NCBI GenBank assembly: GCA_964562375.1
Contig: CAZLSW010000043.1
Coordinates: 1 to 27,632, forward strand
Source of the DNA: JAJPXC01 sp964562375
GTDB taxonomy: Bacteria > Bacteroidota > Bacteroidia > Bacteroidales > Muribaculaceae
Length of the DNA: 27,632 nucleotides
Reading direction: 5' to 3'
Shown: piece by piece, positions 1 to 7,236 of the stretch
Position numbering within the stretch: the first letter of the stretch is position 1
Layout of the letters: the number at the start of each line of letters is the position of its first letter
Program-made: the position numbers and the translations under genes
Notes under the pieces: generated by a model
Database searches by the model: none
Told to the model about the DNA's origin: nothing
Seen by the model: only the letters and a program-made list of their open reading frames with translations

Positions 1-2868
1 AAATTATCAAACACAGTCCTTATTCCTATCCTTACACTTTGCTCACTGTCCGCCTCGGCTCAGTGGGCAAAAGTGTATACTACCGCCGGCGATCGCTCGG
101 TCGACCTCGAACCGTCGCTCGTGCTGTCGTCGTCGGCTACTGCCAATATCATGGTTGACCCCAATACCAAATACCAGGAGATCGACGGCTTTGGCTACGC
201 GATCACCTACGCCGCTTGCTACAACTTGATGCAGATGAATGAGGCGATGCGCGAGGAACTGCTCAAGCGCACGTTTTCCCCCACGGCAGGCTACGGTTGT
301 TCTTATGTGAGAATCTCTATTGGCACTAACGATTTCTCGAGCACGGATTATACTCTTTGTGACACTAAGGGATCGGACGGCAACCTTCTTCAGGATTTCG
401 CCCTCCACACCGACGAGACCCAATACGTGATTCCCATCCTCAAGCGGATTCTTGCCTATAATCCCAATCTCAAAGTTATCGCCACTCCCTGGACCCCTCC
501 CACTTGGATGAAATCCAACTCCACGTGGATTGGTGGCGAGCTTTCGAGCGATTATTATGCGACCTACGGCGAGTATTTCGCGAAGTTCGTGCAAACGATG
601 GCCGATAACGGTATCACGATTTACGCAGTTACCCCCCAAAACGAGCCGATGAACTCGGGCAACTCGGCCTCCTGCTATATGCCATGGGAAACCGAGGCTG
701 ATCTCATCTCCACTGGTATCGCTCCGAAATTCCACGCTGCCGGGATCACCACCAAAATTTACCTATGGGACCACAACTACAACTACGACAATGTTTCCTC
801 CCAAGTGGATTATCCCAACAAAGCGTTGAATCGTATGGGCACCACGTTTGACGGTTATGACCTTGTGGCGGGCTCGGCTTGGCACAAATATACCAGTTAC
901 GACAACGACTGGACCGAGATGCAGGACATCTACCAGGAGACAGGTAAGGACAACCTGTTCACCGAGGCCTCAATCGGCAACTGGAACGATGGGCGCGACC
1001 TTGCTACGAGCCTAGCCCGCGATATGCGCGACCTTGTGATTCATCCCTCCATGGGTTACTGCCGCGGCTCCCTCGCTTGGAACTTTGCTCTTAACGTCAA
1101 CCGCAAGCCCTACCGCACGGGCGGTTGCTCCACCTGCTACGGCGCTATCGACGTCTCCACCGACGGCACGCAGTACACCCCCAACTCCCACTATTACATT
1201 ATGGCCCAATCGTCGGCCGTCGTGAAGCCCGGTGCTTACCGCGTGGCCACTTCAGGCTCGGTCAACGACAACGTCTACACCACGGCTTACCTCAACACCG
1301 ATGGCACCGTGGGCGTGCTAATTGCTAATATGGGCTCCTCGGCAGCCACGGTGAATGTGTCGTCCAACGGCGCGGTTTACTCTCTCCCCGTGCCAGCCAA
1401 CGGCGTGGTTACTGCCCAACTCGGGGTGGACGAGAACGCCTCCACCGTTGCGGCTCCCTCCTTCCCCATGATTACTCCTACGGTTATTTACTACGATAAC
1501 ACCTTGACCCAGTGGGAAACTCCCTATGTTTACACATGGGGTGAGGCTAACAATGGCGATTGGCCGGGCAAGAAATTGACCCTCGTCCACGGCAACTTGT
1601 GGAAATATGAGTTCTTGGAGGAATACACCGGCATGGTGTTCAACGCAGGCGACGGTGATGCTACCAAGGGCGAGGACCACACCATCACCGACGGCCAAGT
1701 ATACAACAACAGCACAGCAGCAGCCTTGGGTACCACTTCACAGGTCACTCACACCATCTACTTCGACAACTCCAAGGCCAAATGGACGCAACCCTATGTC
1801 TTTGCTTGGTATTCTAACGCCACGGGAAGCAACGGCAGTTGGCCTGGTGTCGCCATGACACGCACCTCGGCCGGTAGCGACATCTGGAAATACGACGTGC
1901 CCGACTTCTACGACCGTCTGGTCGTTACCAACGGCCTCGATGGCGACGATGAGCAGAAAACCGACGACCAAGTGATCTCCGACGGCGCCACCTACACCTA
2001 TTCACCCGTCGTGGCCACCGATTACTACTTCATCGGTACATTAACCGGCTGGACCGCTCCAGGTACCGACGGCCCCTATCAAATGCTTCAAGACGTGGAT
2101 GGTACCATCTTTTACAACGTTACCTACTCGTCAACCAACTCTACCACCGACCCTAACCGCTTCCAAATCAATCTGAAAACCGCCGACACCACCGGTTGGG
2201 GCACCAAGTACGGCATCAGCGACGCCTCGGGGATAGGTTCATCCATCACCAACCCCCTGCCAGGGCCTGTCACGGCGGTTCAGCTCAAGGTCGATGGCGG
2301 CGACATATACTACGCCTCCAACCTCGACGGCACCTATAAAACCATCTTCGACCCTACTGCCGTCACCCTCACCATCTTGGATCCCGACCCTGAAATCATC
2401 TATGTGTCAGGCTCTTTCAACACTTGGAAAGAGCCGGGAAGCGATCCCTCAATCCCCTACCTCTACTACAACGACCAGGGCTATTATGTAGGCTACGTTA
2501 CCCTGAGCGGTGAGGGGGAATTTTGTCTCTACACAGGCAGCGGATGGAGCGGCGTGAAATACGGCTTGACATCTTCCAACCAATTGACCGACAGTAACCT
2601 CTCACTCACCCTCGATGCGGTCACAGCCGACCACCAGAACGTTTCCTACAACCTCACCGAGGGCATATACCGCTTCACCTTCAATCCCACCACGCAACTC
2701 CTAACGCTCTATCGACAATTCTCATCGGCCATCACCAACATAAGCGACGACAACACCAATAGCACTCACACCTATTACAACCTTATGGGCCAACGCGTCG
2801 ACAACCCATCCTCGGGAGTATATATTAAGGTAACTGGAAGCAAGGTAGAAAAGATTGTTTTAAGGTAA
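1..2868 (+). CDS. GH30 glycoside hydrolase with two CBM26-like modules and T9SS-like tail (5' end cut by window)
   Basis: The open frame runs from base 1, so a GTG at 73 is not the start. Alignment with the paralogue at 3128 shows that only two codons (Met-Phe) are missing. Visible residues 1-20 are a signal peptide ending SASA before Gln. The GH30 barrel (about 45-385) carries acid/base Glu215 in TPQNEP and nucleophile Glu322 in FTEASIG; a beta-sandwich follows to about 480. Two CBM26-like starch-binding modules lie at about 493-575 and 583-672 (YYDN..tqW, WPG, iWKY), then two SusE/SusF-like beta domains (about 675-795 and 799-905; IYVSGSFNTW), then a type IX secretion-like tail (about 918-955). 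It is probably a cell-surface or secreted beta-glycosidase. GH30 members act on beta-1,6-glucan, xylan or glucosyl substrates; the exact one cannot be read here. The pairing with starch-binding modules is unusual. Confidence 0.92.
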   Translation, partial: KLSNTVLIPILTLCSLSASAQWAKVYTTAGDRSVDLEPSLVLSSSATANIMVDPNTKYQEIDGFGYAITYAACYNLMQMNEAMREELLKRTFSPTAGYGCSYVRISIGTNDFSSTDYTLCDTKGSDGNLLQDFALHTDETQYVIPILKRILAYNPNLKVIATPWTPPTWMKSNSTWIGGELSSDYYATYGEYFAKFVQTMADNGITIYAVTPQNEPMNSGNSASCYMPWETEADLISTGIAPKFHAAGITTKIYLWDHNYNYDNVSSQVDYPNKALNRMGTTFDGYDLVAGSAWHKYTSYDNDWTEMQDIYQETGKDNLFTEASIGNWNDGRDLATSLARDMRDLVIHPSMGYCRGSLAWNFALNVNRKPYRTGGCSTCYGAIDVSTDGTQYTPNSHYYIMAQSSAVVKPGAYRVATSGSVNDNVYTTAYLNTDGTVGVLIANMGSSAATVNVSSNGAVYSLPVPANGVVTAQLGVDENASTVAAPSFPMITPTVIYYDNTLTQWETPYVYTWGEANNGDWPGKKLTLVHGNLWKYEFLEEYTGMVFNAGDGDATKGEDHTITDGQVYNNSTAAALGTTSQVTHTIYFDNSKAKWTQPYVFAWYSNATGSNGSWPGVAMTRTSAGSDIWKYDVPDFYDRLVVTNGLDGDDEQKTDDQVISDGATYTYSPVVATDYYFIGTLTGWTAPGTDGPYQMLQDVDGTIFYNVTYSSTNSTTDPNRFQINLKTADTTGWGTKYGISDASGIGSSITNPLPGPVTAVQLKVDGGDIYYASNLDGTYKTIFDPTAVTLTILDPDPEIIYVSGSFNTWKEPGSDPSIPYLYYNDQGYYVGYVTLSGEGEFCLYTGSGWSGVKYGLTSSNQLTDSNLSLTLDAVTADHQNVSYNLTEGIYRFTFNPTTQLLTLYRQFSSAITNISDDNTNSTHTYYNLMGQRVDNPSSGVYIKVTGSKVEKIVLR

Positions 2869-2905
2869 CGCAGCATCAGGTGGGTTTTCCAATAGTCATA
2901 CTCCT

Positions 2906-2930
2906 GTCCCGCTGGCTTGTACAGCGGGAC
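2906..2930 (+). terminator. Stem-loop after first GH30 gene
   Basis: A perfect 9-bp stem (GTCCCGCTG / CAGCGGGAC) with a 7-nt loop lies 37 bp after the stop codon. It is followed by TTCATGTTTA, only moderately T-rich. It would separate the transcript of the first GH30 gene from the second, which has its own promoter candidate. Confidence 0.55.
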
Positions 2931-3092
2931 TTCATGTTTATAACAATATAATAATTGCCCTAATTTGTGCGTTTATAACTTACCTAAATTCCAATCCGAT
3001 AAATAGTGAAATTATTGATACGCAACGTATTAAAGGGCTTGAAAGCTTACCTGTTTTGCTTACTATAAGAATAGAGTAAGCCAACTGGGCCG

Positions 3093-3100
3093 TAACTTTG
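3093..3100 (+). promoter_or_regulatory. Candidate -7 element for second GH30 gene
   Basis: TAACTTTG matches the Bacteroidetes TAnnTTTG element and lies 28 bp before the ATG at 3128. No clear TTTG box is found 19-21 bp upstream, so only half of the consensus is supported. Confidence 0.5.
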
Positions 3101-3127
3101 CGCTATAATTAACACCATTTATAACCC

Positions 3128-5077
3128 ATGTTCAAATTATCCAACACAGTCCTTATTCCTATCCTTACGCTTTGCTCACTGTCGGCTTCCGCTCAGTGGG
3201 CAAAGGTGTATACTACCTCTTGCGACCGCGTGCAGAGCCTTTCACCTTCGGCCGTGCAGGCTACATCAGCCAGCGCCAATCTCACCGTCGACACCTCCAC
3301 TCAATACCAAGGTATTGACGGCTTCGGCTACGCAATCACCTACGCCGCTTGCTCCAACCTCTTTAACATGGACACCGCTACCCGCGAGGCCCTGTTGAAA
3401 CGCACATTCTCTCCCACCGAGGGCTACGGCGTCAACTACGTGCGCATCTCCATCGGTTGCAACGACTTCTCGAGCGGCGATTACACCCTCTGTGACACCA
3501 AGGGCCCCGACAACAACCTGCTGCGCGACTTTGCCCTTCACACCGATGAAACCAAATACGTTATCCCCATCCTGAAGCAAATCAAGGAGTTGAACCCCGA
3601 CCTGAAAATCATCGCCTCGCCTTGGACCCCTCCTCGCTGGATGAAATCCAACTCGGCTTGGACCGATGGCGAACTCCTCTCCCAATATTACGAAGCCTAT
3701 GGCGACTATTTCGTGAAATTCGTGCAAGCTTTCCAGGCCGAAGGTCTTGACATTTACGCCGTTACCCACCAAAATGAGCCTATGAACCGCGGCAACTCTG
3801 CCTCTTGCTACATGTCCTGGCAAACGGCCGCCGACTTCATCTCCCAGTCACTTGCTCCCAAATTCAAGGCCGCCGGTATCAACACCCTTATTTACCTCTG
3901 GGATCACAACTACGATTACGACGGTGGCGGCGACCAGATGTACTATCCCGCGAAAGCCGTGGAGCGCATGGGCGACTCCTTCGAGGGCCGCGAGCTCGTG
4001 GCCGGCGCCGCTTGGCACAGCTACACTTCCAACCCCGTCAACGACTACGTGTCGATGATCGACATCTACAACAAAACGGGCATGGACAACCTCTTCACCG
4101 AGGCATCAATCGGCACCTGGAACGACGGCGACAACCTCTGGGGTAGCCTCGCCCGCGACATGTGCCACCTCGTGGTGCTCCCCATGTGGGGCTACTGCCG
4201 CGGTTCCGTGGTGTGGAACTTCGCCCTCGACACCTACGGCCGTCCCTACGTACCTGGCGGTTGCTCTACGTGCCGCGGCGCCATCTCCGTCTCCGAGGAC
4301 GGCTCCTCTTGGGTGTACAACTCCCACTACTACATCATGGCCCACACAACCGCCGTGGTTGACGCCGGCGCTCACCGCTTGACTACCAACTCATCCCTCG
4401 ACGGTGGCGTGTACACAACCGCATTCCTTAACCCCGACGGCACAACCGCCGTGGCGATCGCCAACACTACGTGGAGCGACCTCACAGTCAACGTAAAAGC
4501 AGGTAATTATACATATTCCCTGGCCGTGCCTATGGGTGGTGTCGTTACCGCACGCCTGGGCATGGCCGAGTCTGCCGCCAAGGACTCCCTGATCTCTCCG
4601 CTCACCCCTCCCGAGGATCGCTACATCTCTGGCACGTTCAACAACTGGGTGACCCCAGGTGCCGACGACACCTACAAAATGACCTATTCCGATGGTTGCT
4701 ACCATCTTAACACCTCGCTCAGCGGAAGTGGACGATTCTGCGTTTACGCGGCCAACTGGTATCCCAAATGGGGCCGCGTGTCCACCTCCGACGTGTTGAG
4801 CGACACCCAGCGCGTGGTGCCTCTGCAGGCCAACCCCGACGGTGAGGACCTCGACATCTGGTACGACCTCTCGGAAGGCGATTACACCCTCACCTTCGAT
4901 CCCGAGGCCCTCACCATGAGCATCTCTGCCCAAGGCGGGGTAGGGGAGATAAGCTCCGATGCCCTTAACGTCACTCCGGTTTACTACACCCTTATGGGTC
5001 AACGCGTTGAGAACCCCACTTCGGGTCTTTACCTTCGCGTCACCGGCTCCCGCGCCGATAAAGTCCTCATAAGATAG
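3128..5077 (+). CDS. GH30 glycoside hydrolase, shorter paralogue, with T9SS-like tail
   Basis: This 649-aa protein starts with a signal peptide (residues 1-22, ending SASA before Gln) nearly identical to that of the upstream gene. The GH30 barrel spans about 47-390, with acid/base Glu217 in THQNEP and nucleophile Glu325 in FTEASIG, followed by a short beta-sandwich. One SusE/SusF-like domain begins near residue 496 (YISGTFNNW), and the last 38 residues are a type IX secretion-like tail (YYTLMGQRVENP...GLYLRV). Compared with its neighbour it lacks both CBM26-like modules and one beta domain. The pair arose by tandem duplication: the catalytic halves align almost without gaps, while the C-terminal module sets differ. 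Probable role is extracellular cleavage of a beta-linked polysaccharide; the substrate is not determined by sequence alone. Confidence 0.93.
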   Translation: MFKLSNTVLIPILTLCSLSASAQWAKVYTTSCDRVQSLSPSAVQATSASANLTVDTSTQYQGIDGFGYAITYAACSNLFNMDTATREALLKRTFSPTEGYGVNYVRISIGCNDFSSGDYTLCDTKGPDNNLLRDFALHTDETKYVIPILKQIKELNPDLKIIASPWTPPRWMKSNSAWTDGELLSQYYEAYGDYFVKFVQAFQAEGLDIYAVTHQNEPMNRGNSASCYMSWQTAADFISQSLAPKFKAAGINTLIYLWDHNYDYDGGGDQMYYPAKAVERMGDSFEGRELVAGAAWHSYTSNPVNDYVSMIDIYNKTGMDNLFTEASIGTWNDGDNLWGSLARDMCHLVVLPMWGYCRGSVVWNFALDTYGRPYVPGGCSTCRGAISVSEDGSSWVYNSHYYIMAHTTAVVDAGAHRLTTNSSLDGGVYTTAFLNPDGTTAVAIANTTWSDLTVNVKAGNYTYSLAVPMGGVVTARLGMAESAAKDSLISPLTPPEDRYISGTFNNWVTPGADDTYKMTYSDGCYHLNTSLSGSGRFCVYAANWYPKWGRVSTSDVLSDTQRVVPLQANPDGEDLDIWYDLSEGDYTLTFDPEALTMSISAQGGVGEISSDALNVTPVYYTLMGQRVENPTSGLYLRVTGSRADKVLIR

Positions 5078-5224
5078 TTAAACTCCTGGCTGATTAGCCG
5101 ATGTTATTCTCATCCCCTTAGGGTTGACAACAATGCCTTTATCTCCCTTTTTATCCTCTTAATTGTGATTTTTCGCCTTTATTGCCGAAAAAGTGACAAC
5201 TTTGTCGCTCAAAATTAGCAGAAT

Positions 5225-5436
5225 ATGAATTTGAGCAAGGCATGGGAGGCTCGATAAACTCGGCAAGACGCTGAACGCCAGAGAGGCACAGCGTCTTGCC
5301 GAGTTTGTTGCTTGGGGCCAAGCTGTTCTCCAAGCATCGCGGATTATGGTGAAGCTTGGCATCCTCGACATGCTGCGTAACGCTGGCGACGCGGGCCTTA
5401 CCCGCGAGCAGATCGTGGAGCGAACGGCTCCGCGAC
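5225..5436 (+). pseudogene. N-terminal fragment of a Bacteroidetes SAM-dependent methyltransferase
   Basis: An ATG at 5225 opens MNLSKAWEAR and stops at once, but the adjacent frame (5253 onward) reads DKLGKTLNAREAQRL, then FVAWGQAVLQASRIM, VKLGILDMLRNAGDAG and LTREQIVERT. This resembles the helical N-terminal dimerisation region of a class I methyltransferase family common in Bacteroidetes. Removing one base near 5250 joins both pieces into one frame, so a single-base insertion is likely. Similarity is lost after about 5430, just before the toxin gene at 5455 on the opposite strand, and the SAM-binding catalytic domain is absent. It is a dead remnant, probably cut by the rearrangement that brought in the toxin-antitoxin pair. 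The family assignment is by recalled similarity. Confidence 0.65.
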
Positions 5437-5454
5437 ACGCGTCAGTCGTCTCTC

Positions 5455-5730
5455 CTACTTATCCCCATAGTGGCCCAAAGCCGATACCACCGTTACCGTC
5501 ACTATATTGTCCTCAATGACGTAGACTAGACGATCTTTTTTTGAGATTTTACGCGACCAAGTTTCCTTAACGTATCCTTTCAATGGCTCAGGATGCCCTG
5601 TGCCGTTGCGCGGATGATACACCAGTTCCTCCATCAGGGCCAAGGCTTTACGTGCGGAAGCTGGATTAGAGCGTTTAAGAAACTCAATGTCGAGCTCGGC
5701 ATCAGAAGTCGTTATTACAACGTAACTCAT
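5455..5730 (-). CDS. yoeB: YoeB/Txe-family toxin (ribosome-dependent mRNA interferase)
   Basis: The 91-aa protein has the hallmarks of YoeB of the RelE superfamily: the HPRNGTGHPEPLKG loop with Glu48, WSRKI, RLVY with Arg67, and a C-terminal GHY with His87 and Tyr88. These correspond to the known catalytic Glu, Arg and His residues of YoeB, which cuts mRNA in the ribosomal A site. Most relatives have HRLVY where this protein has DRLVY. The length matches the family (about 85-90 aa). Its ATG overlaps the stop of the antitoxin gene by 4 bp (ATGA), so the two are translationally coupled and transcribed together, antitoxin first. All key residues are present, so it looks functional. Confidence 0.93.
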   Translation of the reverse strand: MSYVVITTSDAELDIEFLKRSNPASARKALALMEELVYHPRNGTGHPEPLKGYVKETWSRKISKKDRLVYVIEDNIVTVTVVSALGHYGDK

Positions 5731-5990
5731 AGCGATTCAAACCAATTACGCATGTCTTCTACATTTTCAAAACGATGCCCTTCGCCTCGAGCCGCTTGAG
5801 CCATTCCTCGCTCGATTTTCTCAATAAAAGCAGGGGACATAGTCAACTCTTCGTCATTGAACCATGTAAGAAGAACTCCTCCGCGTCGATTACGCGGACG
5901 GATGATTACTCGATCGCCGGCCTCTGCACGAGAGAGCGCCTCCGCCTGGTGGTCACGGAATTCCCGAGAACTGTATACATATTGTGCCAT
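5727..5990 (-). CDS. yefM: YefM/Phd-family antitoxin
   Basis: This 87-aa protein is the antitoxin partner of the YoeB-type toxin. The N-terminal part (YSSREFRDHQAEALSRAEAG, then RVIIRPRNRRGGVLLTW) fits the Phd/YefM fold that dimerises and binds DNA. The C-terminal part (IERGMAQAARGEG, FENVEDMRNWFESL) is the helical tail that wraps the toxin. By family knowledge, antitoxin and complex repress their own promoter. The gene comes first in the operon and overlaps the toxin start by 4 bp. A TATATTTG -7 element and repeated TGGTAC sites lie just upstream. Confidence 0.92.
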   Translation of the reverse strand: MAQYVYSSREFRDHQAEALSRAEAGDRVIIRPRNRRGGVLLTWFNDEELTMSPAFIEKIERGMAQAARGEGHRFENVEDMRNWFESL

Positions 5991-6008
5991 AACTTAAATT
6001 ATTTTGAG

Positions 6009-6035
6009 TGGTACACTGAATGGTACGCAAATATA
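6009..6035 (-). promoter_or_regulatory. Toxin-antitoxin promoter and operator candidate
   Basis: Read on the minus strand, TATATTTG (6028-6035) matches TAnnTTTG, with a weaker CTTG about 21 bp upstream. Two direct TGGTAC copies (6009-6014 and 6021-6026) sit 12 bp apart between the -7 element and the antitoxin ATG at 5990. Known YefM operators have a TGTACA-like core, so these GTAC-centred sites are plausible binding sites for autorepression. Confidence 0.5.
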
Positions 6036-6330
6036 ACACTTTTGGTTGCTATCCAACAAGTTAAAAAATCCAAAATCATCCCTGCACCCTCGTTTTTACT
6101 ATGAAATAGAAGTGTCCGCGTTGCGGCTCCGAGGGGATATCCCATGCGGCTCACAAGCTAAACGAACCATAAGATGCTGGGAGAATGACCATGCCTAAAA
6201 CACACAAATTTGCAGGTGTCCCAATTTTTTTCAATACAAACGCAAGAGAGACGGGAAGTTGCTCCCGCCTCTCACCGATGGCTCCCGCGTCGGATTCTTT
6301 TGTAATCACGCCACACTTGGGGCGGGGAGC
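6036..6330. other. Intergenic stretch without a recognisable gene
   Basis: About 300 bp lie between the upstream region of the toxin-antitoxin operon and the end of the DUF5053 gene. A plus-strand stretch near 6112 would read KCPRCGSEGISHAA, resembling a zinc ribbon, but it has an immediate upstream stop and no start codon, and it ends after about 20 codons. I see no gene I can support. The only structure is the stem-loop at 6246-6273. Confidence 0.5.
6246..6273 (-). terminator. Stem-loop downstream of the DUF5053 gene
   Basis: GAGAG-A-CGGGA pairs with TCCCG-C-CTCTC around a 6-nt loop (one internal mismatch). On the minus strand it is followed by TTGCGTTTGTATTG. It lies 57 bp after the DUF5053 stop codon and could end that short operon. 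Confidence 0.45.
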
Positions 6331-6738
6331 TTAATATCGTAAGGTAATGGCATTAAGCCTTAACGACATATCACGCAAGGCCGCGTTAAACGTGTGTAAT
6401 TCGGCGTCTGTAAACCTGCAAGGCTTGCCGTTCACCAAATGGCCATGCAACCGCTGGGAGAGCCAGGAATGGGATTTCTTGAAGTATTTCTTGGCTATGT
6501 ACGTGAGGTTTAGCATATCAGCCGCCTCCCCGAGTTGCAGCGCTATGGCGTCGCGTTCCAAATCATCCACCTCGGCAGTGATGGCGGTGAGCGCCGCTTC
6601 AACGAAAGCGTCAAGTTCAGTGCGTTGCGCTTCCGTCAACTCCGATTGCCCAATTTCACGCGCCAACGCCATTGCGCTGTCATATTTTCTCTCCTTCATG
6701 AGGCACGACAATTCGTCAAGTTTTTCTCTCATTTCCAT
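6331..6738 (-). CDS. DUF5053 family protein
   Basis: A 135-aa protein of unknown function. The C-terminal half (TYIAKKYFKKSHSWLSQRL, HLVNGKPCRFTDAELHTFN) matches my recollection of DUF5053, a small Bacteroidetes family whose pattern resembles a helix-turn-helix-like fold. The N-terminal half (residues 1-75) is strongly charged and helical, probably coiled-coil. There is no signal peptide or membrane segment, so it should be cytoplasmic. It is the second gene of a two-gene operon, 45 bp after the 57-aa gene. Start: ATG at 6738, with a second ATG two codons later. DUF5053 genes are often seen in accessory DNA, which agrees with the toxin-antitoxin neighbour; a DNA-binding role is only a guess. 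Confidence 0.75.
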   Translation of the reverse strand: MEMREKLDELSCLMKERKYDSAMALAREIGQSELTEAQRTELDAFVEAALTAITAEVDDLERDAIALQLGEAADMLNLTYIAKKYFKKSHSWLSQRLHGHLVNGKPCRFTDAELHTFNAALRDMSLRLNAITLRY

Positions 6739-6783
6739 AATCTATTCGGCTTTAAGCCCAACCCTTTCGGGCCGGGGTCGTTA

Positions 6784-6957
6784 CTACTTGTTCTTCTCAA
6801 TCTCTTTGATGATTGCGTCGATATAATTCAAGCGGTCGAGCAACGCGTCAATCTGTTTGTTGAACCTGTGGATACCAAGGGCCCGTAAAACGTTTAACTT
6901 GGCTATCGCTTCCATCCTTTGGTGGACAAGTTCCATCAGCAATTCTTGTTTATCCAT
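6784..6957 (-). CDS. Small 57-aa helical protein of unknown function
   Basis: The ORF starts at ATG 6957 (MDKQELLMELVHQRMEAIAK) and ends at a TAG directly followed by TAA. The product is almost wholly alpha-helical with many Lys, Glu and Leu and no signal peptide. Support for it being a real gene: it is the first ORF after a near-perfect Bacteroidetes promoter 23 bp upstream and is followed at short distance by the DUF5053 gene in the same direction. I do not recognise a family. It could be a small DNA-associated or antitoxin-like protein, but nothing in the sequence proves that. Confidence 0.65.
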   Translation of the reverse strand: MDKQELLMELVHQRMEAIAKLNVLRALGIHRFNKQIDALLDRLNYIDAIIKEIEKNK

Positions 6958-6979
6958 TCGAGTGTTTTTGATTACGAAG

Positions 6980-7010
6980 CAAAGTTAATAACGATTTCGT
7001 TATTGCCAAA
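6980..7010 (-). promoter_or_regulatory. Strong Bacteroidetes promoter with palindromic spacer
   Basis: On the minus strand TTTG (7007-7010), a 19-bp spacer and TAACTTTG (6980-6987) match the consensus exactly. The spacer carries an inverted repeat, AATAACGA-AA-TCGTTATT (6987-7004), placed where a bound repressor would block RNA polymerase. Expected transcription start is near 6973, giving a leader of about 15 nt before the ATG at 6957. Confidence 0.8.
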
Positions 7011-7039
7011 CGGTCTAACGTTAAAAAATCAAAAAAAGA

Positions 7040-7066
7040 AAAACACCTCCATCGCGGGGGTGTTTT
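7040..7066. terminator. Bidirectional intrinsic terminator
   Basis: An 11-bp stem (AAAACACCTCC / GGGGGTGTTTT, one G-T wobble) with loop ATCGC is flanked by an A-rich run on the left and a T-rich run on the right. It can act in both directions. It isolates the small operon at 6331-6957 from the large gene that ends at 7237. Confidence 0.75.
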
Positions 7067-7208
7067 CCTTCTTTTTGCCCTACGTTTTGCCCTTTACGGG
7101 CATAAACGTTTGACTTTCATTTAGGGAACTAATGCAATTAGGAATCTTACTTATAACTCTCTTTAGTGTTGAATATATTGAGACGAACAGATTCGTAATT
7201 TTGGGGGT

Positions 7209-7229
7209 GTCGGGCCGATACGGCCCGAC
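7209..7229 (-). terminator. GC-rich stem-loop after the 2009-aa gene
   Basis: A perfect 9-bp stem, GTCGGGCCG / CGGCCCGAC, with a 3-nt loop begins 7 bp after the stop codon of the large minus-strand gene. It is followed on that strand by ACCCCCAAAATT, not a T-run, so it may stabilise the 3' end or assist termination together with the hairpin at 7040-7066. Confidence 0.55.
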
Positions 7230-7236
7230 TTCCTAC

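Noticed and set aside
5151..5438. Two minus-strand ORFs over the methyltransferase fragment
   Set aside because: They are antisense to the FVAWGQ...ILDML reading, which has family resemblance; the minus frames have none.
6112..6175. Zinc-ribbon-like reading KCPRCGSEG on the plus strand, perhaps an insertion-sequence remnant
   Set aside because: There is no start codon in frame, a stop lies directly before it, it ends after about 20 codons, and no inverted repeats or transposase sequence follow.
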